Below, one piece after another: positions 15,089-21,545 of a DNA stretch of 21,545 nucleotides. The notes beneath the pieces are model-generated. The model did no database searches. It had not been told where the DNA came from and saw nothing but the letters and a program-made list of their open reading frames with translations. The stretch's first letter is position 1. Each line of letters opens with the position of its first letter. Both the position numbers and the translations under genes were made by a program. This stretch comes from Tissierellales bacterium (GTDB lineage Bacteria > Bacillota > Clostridia > Tissierellales > JASKZW01), in the NCBI GenBank assembly GCA_030152145.1, contig JASLIL010000077.1, forward strand, positions 1 through 21,545, in the 5' to 3' direction.

Positions 15089-15605
15089 AAATATCATACT
15101 TAACCAAGGATTTAACCTCATATTCACTTAGGATTTCACGAGCCTTAAGGGATTCAAGCTCCACTAAAAATTCAAGAGCAACAACCTCTCCCCCTAGGTC
15201 TTCTATCATCTTCACAGCTGATTCTATAGTTCCTCCAGTAGCTAAAAGATCATCTACTATAGCTATTTTATCTCCTTTTTTTATAGCGTCACTGTGCATT
15301 TCCAACTTATTTGTGCCATATTCTAGCTCATACTCTTCTGAAACAGTATCAAAAGGTAATTTACCAGGCTTTCTTACTGGTATAAAACCTACCCCCAACA
15401 CATAGGCTACAGCTGTACCAAATAAAAATCCCCTAGCCTCTGGACCAACTATGTAATCTATATCCTTATCCTTTAAATCCTCTACCATTAGATCTACTGC
15501 TTCTTTAAAAGCATCCTTATCTTTTATTAAAGTAGTAATATCCTTAAAGCTAATCCCCTCTTTAGGAAAGTCTTCTATAACCCTTATCTTTGATTTCAAA
15601 TCCAA
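15087..15605 (-). CDS. apt: Adenine phosphoribosyltransferase
   Basis: This cytoplasmic purine-salvage enzyme converts adenine and PRPP to AMP and pyrophosphate. I place the start at TTG 15605. It gives MDLKSKIRVIEDFPKEGISFKDITT, the canonical Apt N-terminus, and a 172-aa length, and GGAGG (15618-15614) lies 8 nt upstream. ATGs at 15635 and 15611 are in frame but have no ribosome binding site, or one only 2 nt away. The PRPP-binding motif VDDLLATGGT is at 117-126, the adenine-pocket segment VGPEARGF at 53-60 and the flexible-loop YELEYG at 92-97. It is not next to recJ or relA, its frequent neighbours in Firmicutes. It has its own terminator. Confidence 0.95.
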   Translation of the reverse strand: MDLKSKIRVIEDFPKEGISFKDITTLIKDKDAFKEAVDLMVEDLKDKDIDYIVGPEARGFLFGTAVAYVLGVGFIPVRKPGKLPFDTVSEEYELEYGTNKLEMHSDAIKKGDKIAIVDDLLATGGTIESAVKMIEDLGGEVVALEFLVELESLKAREILSEYEVKSLVKYDI

Positions 15606-15731
15606 CTCCATTACCTCCATCAGTTTCTTTTTCATATTAAATTTCTAATTATTTAGAATTTTCATATATATCTGAACTACTATTTTATCACTATTCTAAA
15701 GGACTTACAATCATAAGCCCTAAATATTATA

Positions 15732-16388
15732 TTACAAGTCAGAAGATAATACTATATCTATTATCTCACTGGGACTATCAACTATATAATCTGCAGCATA
15801 TTCCTCTAGTTCCTTCCTATCCCTAAAGCCCCAACTAACAGCTATAACCTTTAGGCCAGCCCTATGTCCTGTCAATATATCTACATTTGAATCTCCTATA
15901 TAAAGAACCTGATTCCTATCAAGATCCATTAGATCTAAAATTTCCAGGGCAGCCCCAGGATCTGGCTTTAAGCCAAAATCTCCACTATGGCCTAAAACCC
16001 TTATAAAGTCATAGGACCCAAACTCACTCTCCACTAAATCCAAGCAATATTCATGCTTCTTATTGGAATTAATTCCTAGAATAATAGACTCCCTCTCCAA
16101 CCTATCAAGCATTTCATATATGCCAGCATAGGCCCTGGACTTCTGCCTATACCTAGCAGCATAAACCTCAAGTAGCCTGGAATAAAGCCTGTCTATATAG
16201 ACCTGATCTTCAGAAGCTGTGGTCCTTTCAACTAAATTTCTAAGGCCACCACCTATCATAGATCCATAGGCCTCATAGTCATAGCCAGCCAGCCCCTCCT
16301 CCCTTAAAACAAGGTTCATACTATCTGCTATATCTTCCTTACTATCTAAAATAGTACCATCCAAATCAAATATCAGTCCCTTTATCAT
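15732..16388 (-). CDS. HAD-superfamily phosphatase, phosphoglycolate phosphatase-like
   Basis: This 218-aa haloacid-dehalogenase phosphatase has the nucleophile and acid-base aspartates D8 and D10 in IFDLDGT, motif II in INSNK (Ser108), motif III lysine in GLKPDP (K131) and motif IV in GDSNVD (D156, D160). A C1-type helical cap lies between residues 15 and 95. This is the Gph/PpaX layout, so the substrate may be 2-phosphoglycolate, pyrophosphate or another small phosphate ester, which sequence cannot settle. I start it at ATG 16388, 7 nt after AGGAG. An upstream in-frame ATG at 16424 would add 12 unrelated residues before the first motif. Confidence 0.87.
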   Translation of the reverse strand: MIKGLIFDLDGTILDSKEDIADSMNLVLREEGLAGYDYEAYGSMIGGGLRNLVERTTASEDQVYIDRLYSRLLEVYAARYRQKSRAYAGIYEMLDRLERESIILGINSNKKHEYCLDLVESEFGSYDFIRVLGHSGDFGLKPDPGAALEILDLMDLDRNQVLYIGDSNVDILTGHRAGLKVIAVSWGFRDRKELEEYAADYIVDSPSEIIDIVLSSDL

Positions 16389-16434
16389 TATATCACTCCT
16401 TCGCTCACTATCTATAATACCCATATCCAGGGAA

Positions 16435-16470
16435 ATAAAAAAGAGCCTCCTGGCTATAGAGACTCTTTTT
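16435..16470 (-). terminator. Intrinsic terminator of the methyltransferase gene
   Basis: On the minus strand AAAAAGAG (16470-16463) pairs with CTCTTTTT (16445-16438), with inner pairing AGCC/GGCT and a T-run. The first arm encodes the last codons (K-E) of the methyltransferase. Confidence 0.75.
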
Positions 16471-17038
16471 CCTTGATCCCGCTAATAATATAAAAGCTGG
16501 AATCAACTATTTTCTTCTTCAAAAGTGTAAATCCTGACACTTCTAACAGGTCCTTTATCTCTTCCTGAGATATTCTATTTTCATAGGGAGGTCCATCTTC
16601 TGTTGGAACCTTATCAAAATCAATTAAAGCAATAGTACCACCTGGCTTTAGCAGCCTATTAGCTTCATTTAAAAATCTTCCTCTGTCACTTACTTCATGT
16701 AATACATTTACCATCAAAAGAAAATCCACTGACTTGTCCGGAAGTTTAAAGTCATACTCTCTTGACTCTATTAGTTCTATATTATTTATAGCTAACCTTT
16801 CAGCCTCTTCTTCCATGAAATTTAGCATATCCTTAGATATATCCAGGGCATAAACCTTAGAAGTCTCTCCTAGATACTGGGCTGCAGCAAAGGCAAAATA
16901 CCCTATTCCTGCACCTACATCTGCCACTTGATCCCCTTTTTTAAGTCCTAAATACTTAAGAGTTTCAAGAGGTGGAAATACCTCTCTTCGTTTTGGATTA
17001 TCTAACTTATCTTTCTTCCTACTATCAAACTTATGCAC
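16454..17038 (-). CDS. Class I SAM-dependent methyltransferase
   Basis: This 194-aa cytoplasmic methyltransferase shows motif I VADVGAGIGYF at 38-48 (SAM glycine loop), the acidic motif II in VYALDISKDML, VDFLLMVNVLHEV for motif IV and LLKPGGTIALIDF for the post-motif strand. This is the Methyltransf_11/25 (UbiE-like) fold. The opening RRxVFPPLETLKYLGLKKGDQVADVGAG is common in small clostridial members that have no known substrate. The start is GTG at 17038, 7 nt after AGGAG. There is a 52-bp gap to the upstream DUF3793 gene, occupied by a hairpin, so it may be a separate transcript or read-through from the Fur-controlled operon. Confidence 0.88.
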   Translation of the reverse strand: MHKFDSRKKDKLDNPKRREVFPPLETLKYLGLKKGDQVADVGAGIGYFAFAAAQYLGETSKVYALDISKDMLNFMEEEAERLAINNIELIESREYDFKLPDKSVDFLLMVNVLHEVSDRGRFLNEANRLLKPGGTIALIDFDKVPTEDGPPYENRISQEEIKDLLEVSGFTLLKKKIVDSSFYIISGIKEKESL

Positions 17039-17066
17039 TCTATCACTCCTCTATTTATGACTAGTC

Positions 17067-17093
17067 TAAATATACCCCCAAGAGGTATATTTA
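17067..17093 (-). terminator. Stem-loop at the end of the flavodoxin-DUF3793 operon
   Basis: The arms TAAATATACC and GGTATATTTA (17067-17076 and 17084-17093) form a perfect 10-bp stem that includes the TAA stop of the DUF3793 gene. No T-run follows, so it may be a weak terminator or a 3'-end stabilising hairpin. Confidence 0.5.
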
Positions 17094-17726
17094 AGCACAA
17101 TAGTCGTAGAGACTTTCCTTACTAGCTAAAAATATATTCTTTAGATCCAGCTCCCTTCCAAGGATCAGGCTATCTATATAGATTTCCTTTGACTCCTGGT
17201 AGAGATTAAAAATACAATCGTATCTTTCCAGATCCTTAAAAACCTTCCAATATCCATCATATATAGCCCTATCCTCATTTATGAAACCTACTACATCCTC
17301 ACAGGGTATTCCTAGGAAAACACCTGTTTCATGGGGGAAGGACTCCTCTTGAACCCGTCTATAAAGACAATCAAGGGCTTTCTTAAGTTCAAGACTTACG
17401 CTGTAACCATACTCCTCCAAAAGTCTGTAGTTGTCCTCCAGTCTTAAATGGCTTATAAGGTTGGATTCATCATAAACTAAGGCTACTATGGAATTTTCCT
17501 CTTCCTTTAAAACTATAAAATTTAAATTATATTTAGATAAAATATCATCACAATGATACTTCCAATAATCATATAATTGTCGATTACAATTCCTAAGGGT
17601 TATAGTAGAACTTGGTTTTATACCTGTAATAACAGGTGCTATCATATAGGTTATGAACTTCTGACCATAATCATGATCACAAAGAGAATTAATATGATTA
17701 AAAAACCACAATAGCTTCTCCTTCAT
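17091..17726 (-). CDS. DUF3793 family protein
   Basis: This 211-aa soluble protein of unknown function is recognised as DUF3793 by APVITGIKPSSTITL (30-44), HETGVFLGIPCEDVVGFI (132-149) and GYWKV (158-162). The family is widespread in anaerobic Firmicutes and often lies beside a flavodoxin gene, as here. Several cysteines are present, but no metal-binding cluster is obvious. Its ATG overlaps the TAA of the flavodoxin by one base (TAATG), so translation is coupled and the two products are expected at matched levels. Control is by the Fur box ahead of the flavodoxin, which suggests a role when iron is scarce. The biochemical role is unknown. Confidence 0.82.
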   Translation of the reverse strand: MKEKLLWFFNHINSLCDHDYGQKFITYMIAPVITGIKPSSTITLRNCNRQLYDYWKYHCDDILSKYNLNFIVLKEEENSIVALVYDESNLISHLRLEDNYRLLEEYGYSVSLELKKALDCLYRRVQEESFPHETGVFLGIPCEDVVGFINEDRAIYDGYWKVFKDLERYDCIFNLYQESKEIYIDSLILGRELDLKNIFLASKESLYDYCA

Positions 17727-18139
17727 TAGATACTTCTACCATACTCTCTGCAAAGTTCTTCTTCCCCTTCAGGACTATAGTTTACAATTAATCCCTCACC
17801 AAGTATTTCTGCACCCAGTGACTTCATTCTAGCTACCCAGTCTTCCATCCATTCTCCAGTCCCCCAACCATAGGATCCGAAAAGACCAATTCTCTTTCCC
17901 TTAACTATGTCTGAAATTGACTCTACAAATGGTTCCATATATTGTTCTTCTATAACTTCACTTCCCATAGAAGGTGAACCTAGAAATACTAGATCTGCTT
18001 CTTCAACATGTGACTTTTCAGCATTTGAAACCTCAATTAACTCTACATCATCTGTCTTATCCTTTAGACCCTCTTCTATTAAGCGGGCCATATCTTCTGT
18101 ATTGCCTGTTCCTGACCAATATATTATCTTGACCTTCAT
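17726..18139 (-). CDS. Short-chain flavodoxin (Fur-controlled)
   Basis: This 137-aa FMN-binding electron carrier can replace ferredoxin. The phosphate-binding loop WSGTGNTE at 8-15 and the segments LGSPSMGSE and FGSYGWGTGEW around the isoalloxazine site are typical of short-chain clostridial flavodoxins. I start it at ATG 18139, 6 nt after AAAGGAGATTACA begins. An upstream in-frame start at 18178 would add 13 residues and run through the Fur box. The promoter region has a perfect Fur box over the predicted start of transcription, so expression should rise when iron is limiting, the classical logic for substituting flavodoxin for the iron protein. It is co-transcribed with the overlapping DUF3793 gene. 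Confidence 0.93.
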   Translation of the reverse strand: MKVKIIYWSGTGNTEDMARLIEEGLKDKTDDVELIEVSNAEKSHVEEADLVFLGSPSMGSEVIEEQYMEPFVESISDIVKGKRIGLFGSYGWGTGEWMEDWVARMKSLGAEILGEGLIVNYSPEGEEELCREYGRSI

Positions 18140-18162
18140 TGTAATCTCCTTTCTATATTTAA

Positions 18163-18177
18163 TGATAATGATTATCA
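18163..18177 (-). promoter_or_regulatory. Fur box, perfect 7-1-7 palindrome
   Basis: TGATAATGATTATCA is an exact match to the Bacillus-type Fur box core TGATAATnATTATCA. On the minus strand it lies just downstream of a perfect -10 box TATAAT (18189-18184) and 24 nt before the flavodoxin ATG. Fur bound with iron would therefore block initiation. The matching -35 is weak (a TTAACA at a 19-bp spacing). Confidence 0.93.
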
Positions 18178-18254
18178 ATTTCTATTATAGCCTATTTTTA
18201 TAGTCCTGTGTTAAAAATTTTGTCTTTTTTATTAATTTTTTATTGTAAGTTTTT

Positions 18255-18291
18255 CAAACAAGAAAGAACTCCCTAAATTAAATCAGGGAGT
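18255..18291 (-). terminator. Intrinsic terminator of the LigB dioxygenase gene
   Basis: On the minus strand ACTCCCT (18291-18285) pairs with AGGGAGT (18274-18268), followed by TCTTTCTTGTTT. The stem spans the TAA stop of the dioxygenase. Confidence 0.75.
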
Positions 18292-19072
18292 CGTCCTCTA
18301 TTTCAAATATAAAATTATCAAAGCCCCACATAAAGCTAGTCATATAAAGACTTCCTCCTACCTGGTCCCTATTTATAACCTTAATATCATCCTCTTCCTC
18401 ACTGGCCCCCAGTGCTACTACAAAGGGATAAAAGTGGTCGGTAAAGGGAACTGCCAGAGGGTAGTTTTCATCTCCTTCTATTTTTAAAATCTCATCTAGA
18501 TCCCTTCTTCTTACACTTTTGACTAGTTTTCTCTCAAAACTTTTGGCCCAGCCATAGTCCCTTCCCTCTCTCATTTGCCCTAGATTATGGACTATGTTGC
18601 CAGATCCTATAATAAGTATATTTTCCTCTCTTAGGGGTCTTAGCTTTTTCCCTAGCTGGTAGTGATAGTCCAAACTTTCCTCTCCATTAATACTTAGCTG
18701 TACTACTGGAATGTTTTGAAAGGGGTACATGTGAAATAGAAGGGTATAGTTTCCATGATCATAGCCCCAGTCACTGTTTAGTTCTGCCTCATCTACTAGC
18801 TCTAAAACCCTATCCCTTAATTCCTTCTTGTTTTCAGCATCATAGGTTTTTTCATAGAGAGCTTTTGGAAAACCAAACATATCGTAGATCGTTTCTGGAT
18901 ATCTTTCCTCTGTTACCAGTGTAGCCCTAGTAAACCAGTGGGCAGAGATCATTACTATCCCCTTGATATTATTTAGGTTCTGTCCTATATAGGACCAGTT
19001 TTTAGTCCAGGTATTGTCTTCTATTATATTCATGGGGCTTCCGTGGCCCATAAATAATACTGGTAATTTCAT
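18278..19072 (-). CDS. LigB/DODA-type extradiol dioxygenase family protein (YgiD-like)
   Basis: This 264-aa protein belongs to the class III extradiol ring-cleavage family that includes plant DOPA dioxygenase and E. coli YgiD. Probable metal ligands are H10 (FMGHGSPMN), H45 (ISAHWF) and H213 (FTDHFYP). Conserved histidines also occur at 106 (YDHGNYT) and 162 (GSGNIVHN). The family uses Fe2+ or Zn2+. In an anaerobe an oxygen-requiring ring cleavage is unlikely to be the main role, so the activity is unknown. The start ATG at 19072 has AGAGGTGA upstream. The gene diverges from the acetyltransferase across 73 bp of AT-rich DNA and ends in its own terminator. Confidence 0.88.
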   Translation of the reverse strand: MKLPVLFMGHGSPMNIIEDNTWTKNWSYIGQNLNNIKGIVMISAHWFTRATLVTEERYPETIYDMFGFPKALYEKTYDAENKKELRDRVLELVDEAELNSDWGYDHGNYTLLFHMYPFQNIPVVQLSINGEESLDYHYQLGKKLRPLREENILIIGSGNIVHNLGQMREGRDYGWAKSFERKLVKSVRRRDLDEILKIEGDENYPLAVPFTDHFYPFVVALGASEEEDDIKVINRDQVGGSLYMTSFMWGFDNFIFEIEDDSLI

Positions 19073-19145
19073 CTTATCACCTCTCTGTTTTATTTCTGTA
19101 AATCTTAAGTTATAATATAATTAGTAAATATAAAGGAGAATCTAA

Positions 19146-19658
19146 ATGCTTATAGAAAAATCTACTTATGATCAAATAGACCAAATACTTACAATAATTG
19201 AAAGCGCTAAGACTTTCTTTAAGTCAAAGGGCATAGACCAGTGGCAGGATGGCTACCCTAATAGGGCTGTAATAGCTGAAGACATAGACAAGGGTTACAG
19301 CTATATACTTAAGAATCCAGACAATATAATTATCGGCACTGCCTCTATTAGTTTTGATGGTGAACCTAGCTACAATTACATTGAAGGTGCCTGGAAATAT
19401 GAGGGTAACTACACTGTTCTCCACAGGCTAGCCATAGACCCTAGGGAGAAAGGCAGGGGGCTGGCAGTAAGCTTCTTAGAATTTGCCCACCAACTTTCCC
19501 TTGAAAATCAAATCTACCTAATGAGAGTTGATACCCACAGGGAAAACCTGGCCATGCAAAGAGTTCTGGAAAAACTAGGCTATAGCTACTCTGGCATCAT
19601 CTACCTAGAATCCGGAGATGAAAGATTGGCCTATGAAAAAAAGCTTAGCTATACTTAA
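19146..19658 (+). CDS. GNAT-family N-acetyltransferase
   Basis: This 170-aa acetyl-CoA-dependent acetyltransferase carries the GNAT acetyl-CoA loop in RLAIDPREKGRGLA (94-107) and RVDTHRENLAMQRVLEKLGY in the C-terminal half. DQWQDGYPNRAVIAEDI in the N-terminal part marks a subfamily seen in many Firmicutes with no known acceptor substrate. The start ATG follows AAAGGAG at 7 nt. A TATAAT at 19111-19116 could be the -10 box, with no good -35. Its last 14 bases overlap the end of the convergent DUF4097 gene. Confidence 0.88.
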   Translation: MLIEKSTYDQIDQILTIIESAKTFFKSKGIDQWQDGYPNRAVIAEDIDKGYSYILKNPDNIIIGTASISFDGEPSYNYIEGAWKYEGNYTVLHRLAIDPREKGRGLAVSFLEFAHQLSLENQIYLMRVDTHRENLAMQRVLEKLGYSYSGIIYLESGDERLAYEKKLSYT

Positions 19659-20361
19659 AGTCTAATTTACCTAGATTTGTCCTTAAGTTTATAGTTGGAA
19701 TCTGACTTTCCTCTGATTTTTCCTTCATCAATCCCTTGGTATTTATCCTGTAGTTTCCTTCAGGAATCCTAAACTTAAGTTTTCCCACCCCAACCTCTGC
19801 ATTTAAGGAGCCTGTGTTTTCTATACTATCGACATAGGCTTTGATCTCACCTATATTAGAGTCCAAATAGTTCTCGCCTACTAGGTCTACCCTGGCTAAC
19901 TTTATATCTCCAACCTCTGTGTGAAGCTTTAACTGGCCTCTTATATTTTCTAACTTTATATTTCCCATATCCAAGTCCACACTATAGTTTCCACTACAGT
20001 CCTTGGTTTTTAAATCCCCTATGCTCATAGATATATTTATATCTTTAACCCCTTCTGGTAATCCTACTAGAAGGTCTATATTTCCTTGATTTTCATAGAT
20101 TTTCTTAAGATTTGTTGATAGGAAGAGTTTTTCCTCATATATTCTTGTTACCAGCTCCAAGGAATCTAAAAGCTCTGACTCTTCTTCAGGGCCTAGCTCC
20201 TTCTCTGTTCTGATCTTCTTTACTACTTCTATCTCTATATTATCTGTCTTGGATCTAGTAGTTACTATGCTGCCAACCTTTGAATTTATCACAAGGCTTT
20301 CTATACCTTCTCCTATTTCTGTCAAATGTATTTTTTCTTCTAATTCTATAAACTTAGCCAT
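19645..20361 (-). CDS. DUF4097-type beta-repeat protein
   Basis: This is a 238-aa protein with no signal peptide or membrane span. It has a series of short beta-strand repeats such as VNSKVGSIV, SMSIGDLKTKDCSG, DMGNIKLENIRG, TEVGDIKLARV and DSNIGEIKAYV, which form the right-handed beta-helix of the DUF4097 ('putative adhesin') family. In other Firmicutes such proteins are often tied to envelope stress operons, but none of those partners is here and this copy appears cytoplasmic. The start ATG has only a moderate ribosome binding site (GGTAGGTG). It is convergent with and overlaps the acetyltransferase by 14 bp. Function is unknown. Confidence 0.72.
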   Translation of the reverse strand: MAKFIELEEKIHLTEIGEGIESLVINSKVGSIVTTRSKTDNIEIEVVKKIRTEKELGPEEESELLDSLELVTRIYEEKLFLSTNLKKIYENQGNIDLLVGLPEGVKDINISMSIGDLKTKDCSGNYSVDLDMGNIKLENIRGQLKLHTEVGDIKLARVDLVGENYLDSNIGEIKAYVDSIENTGSLNAEVGVGKLKFRIPEGNYRINTKGLMKEKSEESQIPTINLRTNLGKLDFKYS

Positions 20362-20400
20362 AAAAACACCTACCTAATCATATATTCAATTATATATATA

Positions 20401-20438
20401 CCCTTTTAAAATTAAATAATTTATTAAAAAGGGATTTT
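20401..20438 (+). other. Stem-loop with T-run in the leader of the deoxyribosyltransferase-like gene
   Basis: CCCTTTT (20401-20407) and AAAAGGG (20427-20433) pair around an AT-rich loop, followed on the plus strand by ATTTTT. It sits in the 111-bp divergent spacer, 35 nt before the next start codon. It could be an attenuator or a chance structure of AT-rich DNA. Confidence 0.4.
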
Positions 20439-20472
20439 TGGGATAAATATAGACTAGAAAAGGAGGAGTAAA

Positions 20473-20949
20473 ATGAAGGCATATTTGGCATCTCACTTTT
20501 TTAACAAGGGTGGGTTTGAATATACAGAAAAACTAGCAAAATTTATAAGAACTGAAATTCCTGAACTGGATCTATATCTGCCTCAGGAGAACAAGGGGAT
20601 TAATGATAAGAAGGAAAATGATGAAAGTATTACTGCTGAAAAAATCGCCAGGGCTGATAACCTCTACCTAAAGGAAGCGGATATACTAATAGCCAATATT
20701 GATGGTGTGGAAATCGACAGTGGAGTTTCTGCAGAAATTGGCTACTTTTCAGCCCTAATGGACTTGGAGCCAGAAAGAGATAGGCTGATCCTAGGTCTCT
20801 ACACAGATATGAGGCAGCATGGTACAGGCGAAAACTTCTTTTATATAAATCTCTATACCAAGGGACTAATTCAATTAAATGGTATCCTAGTTGAGGAGGA
20901 AAGAGAATTAGTTTGCCAGATAAAGAAGTTTATGAATCTTGACCTATAA
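20473..20949 (+). CDS. Nucleoside 2-deoxyribosyltransferase-like protein
   Basis: This 158-aa protein has the nucleoside 2-deoxyribosyltransferase fold. Family members exchange or hydrolyse the base of deoxynucleosides or their monophosphates. The signature is ADILIANIDGVEIDSGVSAEIGYFSAL (69-95), with D77, D82 and the likely catalytic E88 in DSGVSAEIGY. The N-terminal YLASHFFN corresponds to the phosphate or sugar-binding start, and NFFYINLYTKGLI to the C-terminal part. A strong AAGGAGGAG ribosome binding site precedes the ATG and a strong terminator follows. It is a single-gene unit. Whether it is a salvage enzyme or a nucleotide-sanitising hydrolase cannot be told from the sequence. Confidence 0.85.
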   Translation: MKAYLASHFFNKGGFEYTEKLAKFIRTEIPELDLYLPQENKGINDKKENDESITAEKIARADNLYLKEADILIANIDGVEIDSGVSAEIGYFSALMDLEPERDRLILGLYTDMRQHGTGENFFYINLYTKGLIQLNGILVEEERELVCQIKKFMNLDL

Positions 20950-20998
20950 GCTTTAGGCGAAAACTTCTACTGGCCCTAAAAACCTATAAAATTCTTAG

Positions 20999-21036
20999 GG
21001 ACCAAGTTCCAGTATCAGGGGACTTGGTCCTTTTTT
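20999..21036 (+). terminator. Intrinsic terminator of the deoxyribosyltransferase-like gene
   Basis: GGACCAAGT (20999-21007) and ACTTGGTCC (21022-21030) form a perfect 9-bp stem, followed by TTTTTT. Confidence 0.92.
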
Positions 21037-21070
21037 AAGCAGTCTATACTAGAGCTTTAACTTTAGGCCT

Positions 21071-21110
21071 AAAAAAGCAGCCTAGATCTTAAGCTAAAGA
21101 TCTAGGCTGC
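21071..21110 (-). terminator. Intrinsic terminator of the LPG-synthase-like gene
   Basis: GCAGCCTAGATCTT (21077-21090) and AAGATCTAGGCTGC (21097-21110) form a perfect 14-bp stem with a six-base loop. On the minus strand it is followed by TTTTTT, 12 nt past the stop of the membrane protein gene. Confidence 0.92.
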
Positions 21111-21122
21111 CCTTAATTGGAA

Positions 21123-21545
21123 TTATTTTTTTCTTACTATTTTCTCAAGTAAAATAACTATAGCTCCCAGTATCAGTGGAAGGTAGAAGTTTAGACCCCT
21201 GGTTAAGATAAGGGCAGACTTTAAAACCTCCCTAGGGTAGACCAGGGAAAATATAGAAAGAAAGTTACTTTCACTTACTCCTACTGCCCCAGGTAGGGGT
21301 ACATAGTAGGAGGCTGTATAGATTAAGGCCTGGATTATAAATATCTCCTTGATGGGTAGAAAATTTAAACCAAAGGATCTGTAGACAAAATAGGATACAA
21401 GAAAAAGTGACCCTAGCTGGAGACTTGTGTATACTAGAACCTTGGCTACCTTAGCCTTGTTCTTAAATATATATAGGGAGCAAAGTTTAAACTCCTCTAC
21501 CTGCCCTATTACCTTGTCCTTTATCTTATCTTTTTTCTCCATGGG
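21123..21545 (-). CDS. LPG-synthase TM / flippase-like (UPF0104, YbhN-like) membrane protein, C-terminal part
   Basis: The visible 140 or so codons encode four hydrophobic segments and the motif PLPGAVGVSESNFLSIF, which matches the conserved 'PxPGGxGvxEa' loop of the lysylphosphatidylglycerol-synthase transmembrane (UPF0104) family, then TRGLNFYLPLILGAIVILLEK as the last span. Full members are about 300 aa or more. The frame is open to the window edge, with an in-frame CCC before the ATG at 21542, so that ATG is probably internal and the N-terminal half lies outside. The family includes lipid flippases and MprF-related proteins. With no catalytic domain visible, the transported or modified lipid is unknown. 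Confidence 0.8.
   Translation of the reverse strand, partial: PMEKKDKIKDKVIGQVEEFKLCSLYIFKNKAKVAKVLVYTSLQLGSLFLVSYFVYRSFGLNFLPIKEIFIIQALIYTASYYVPLPGAVGVSESNFLSIFSLVYPREVLKSALILTRGLNFYLPLILGAIVILLEKIVRKK

Noticed and set aside
1..21545. CRISPR array, tRNA/rRNA genes, prophage or defence island
   Set aside because: No regularly spaced repeats, RNA-gene signatures, integrases, transposases or known defence domains were found on reading both strands.

Overview
The window reads as chromosomal DNA of a low-GC Firmicute, most likely an anaerobic member of the Clostridia/Tissierellia. This rests on AT-rich spacers, strong GGAGG-type ribosome binding sites, several TTG/GTG starts, a CwlD-like amidase, a DUF3793-flavodoxin pair and a lysine riboswitch. 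The species cannot be named from the sequence. There is no rRNA, tRNA, transposase, phage gene or CRISPR array, so this is housekeeping and accessory chromosome rather than a mobile island. Most genes lie on the minus strand.

Layout. 1-980: a partial gamma-glutamylcyclotransferase-like gene (minus) diverges from an Rrf2-family regulator with three cysteines (plus). 981-5240: a type IIA topoisomerase pair, a B subunit (minus) and an A subunit (plus), transcribed divergently from a 156-bp spacer and probably topoisomerase IV. 5212-6572: an orphan coding-like remnant, then a DUF819 membrane protein. 6788-8051: a CwlD-like cell-wall amidase and an unrecognised 153-aa protein. 8339-10968: a three-gene polar amino-acid ABC transporter behind a complete regulatory leader (consensus promoter, lysine riboswitch, intrinsic terminator), which makes lysine the predicted substrate. 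10960-14979: an anchored alpha/beta hydrolase, a small TSCPD-domain protein and a P3B-type magnesium-transport ATPase. 15087-17038: adenine phosphoribosyltransferase, a phosphoglycolate-phosphatase-like HAD enzyme and a SAM methyltransferase. 17091-18189: a flavodoxin-DUF3793 operon under a perfect 7-1-7 Fur box. 18278-21545: a LigB-type dioxygenase, a GNAT acetyltransferase, a DUF4097-type protein, a nucleoside 2-deoxyribosyltransferase-like protein and the C-terminal part of an LPG-synthase/flippase-like membrane protein.

Most transcription units are short and end in a clear intrinsic terminator, often with the stem overlapping the stop codon. The two best-supported regulatory circuits are lysine uptake repressed by lysine through the riboswitch and flavodoxin-DUF3793 expression repressed by Fur when iron is available. 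The Rrf2 regulator sits alone with a consensus promoter. Its target cannot be read from the window, but self-regulation is plausible.
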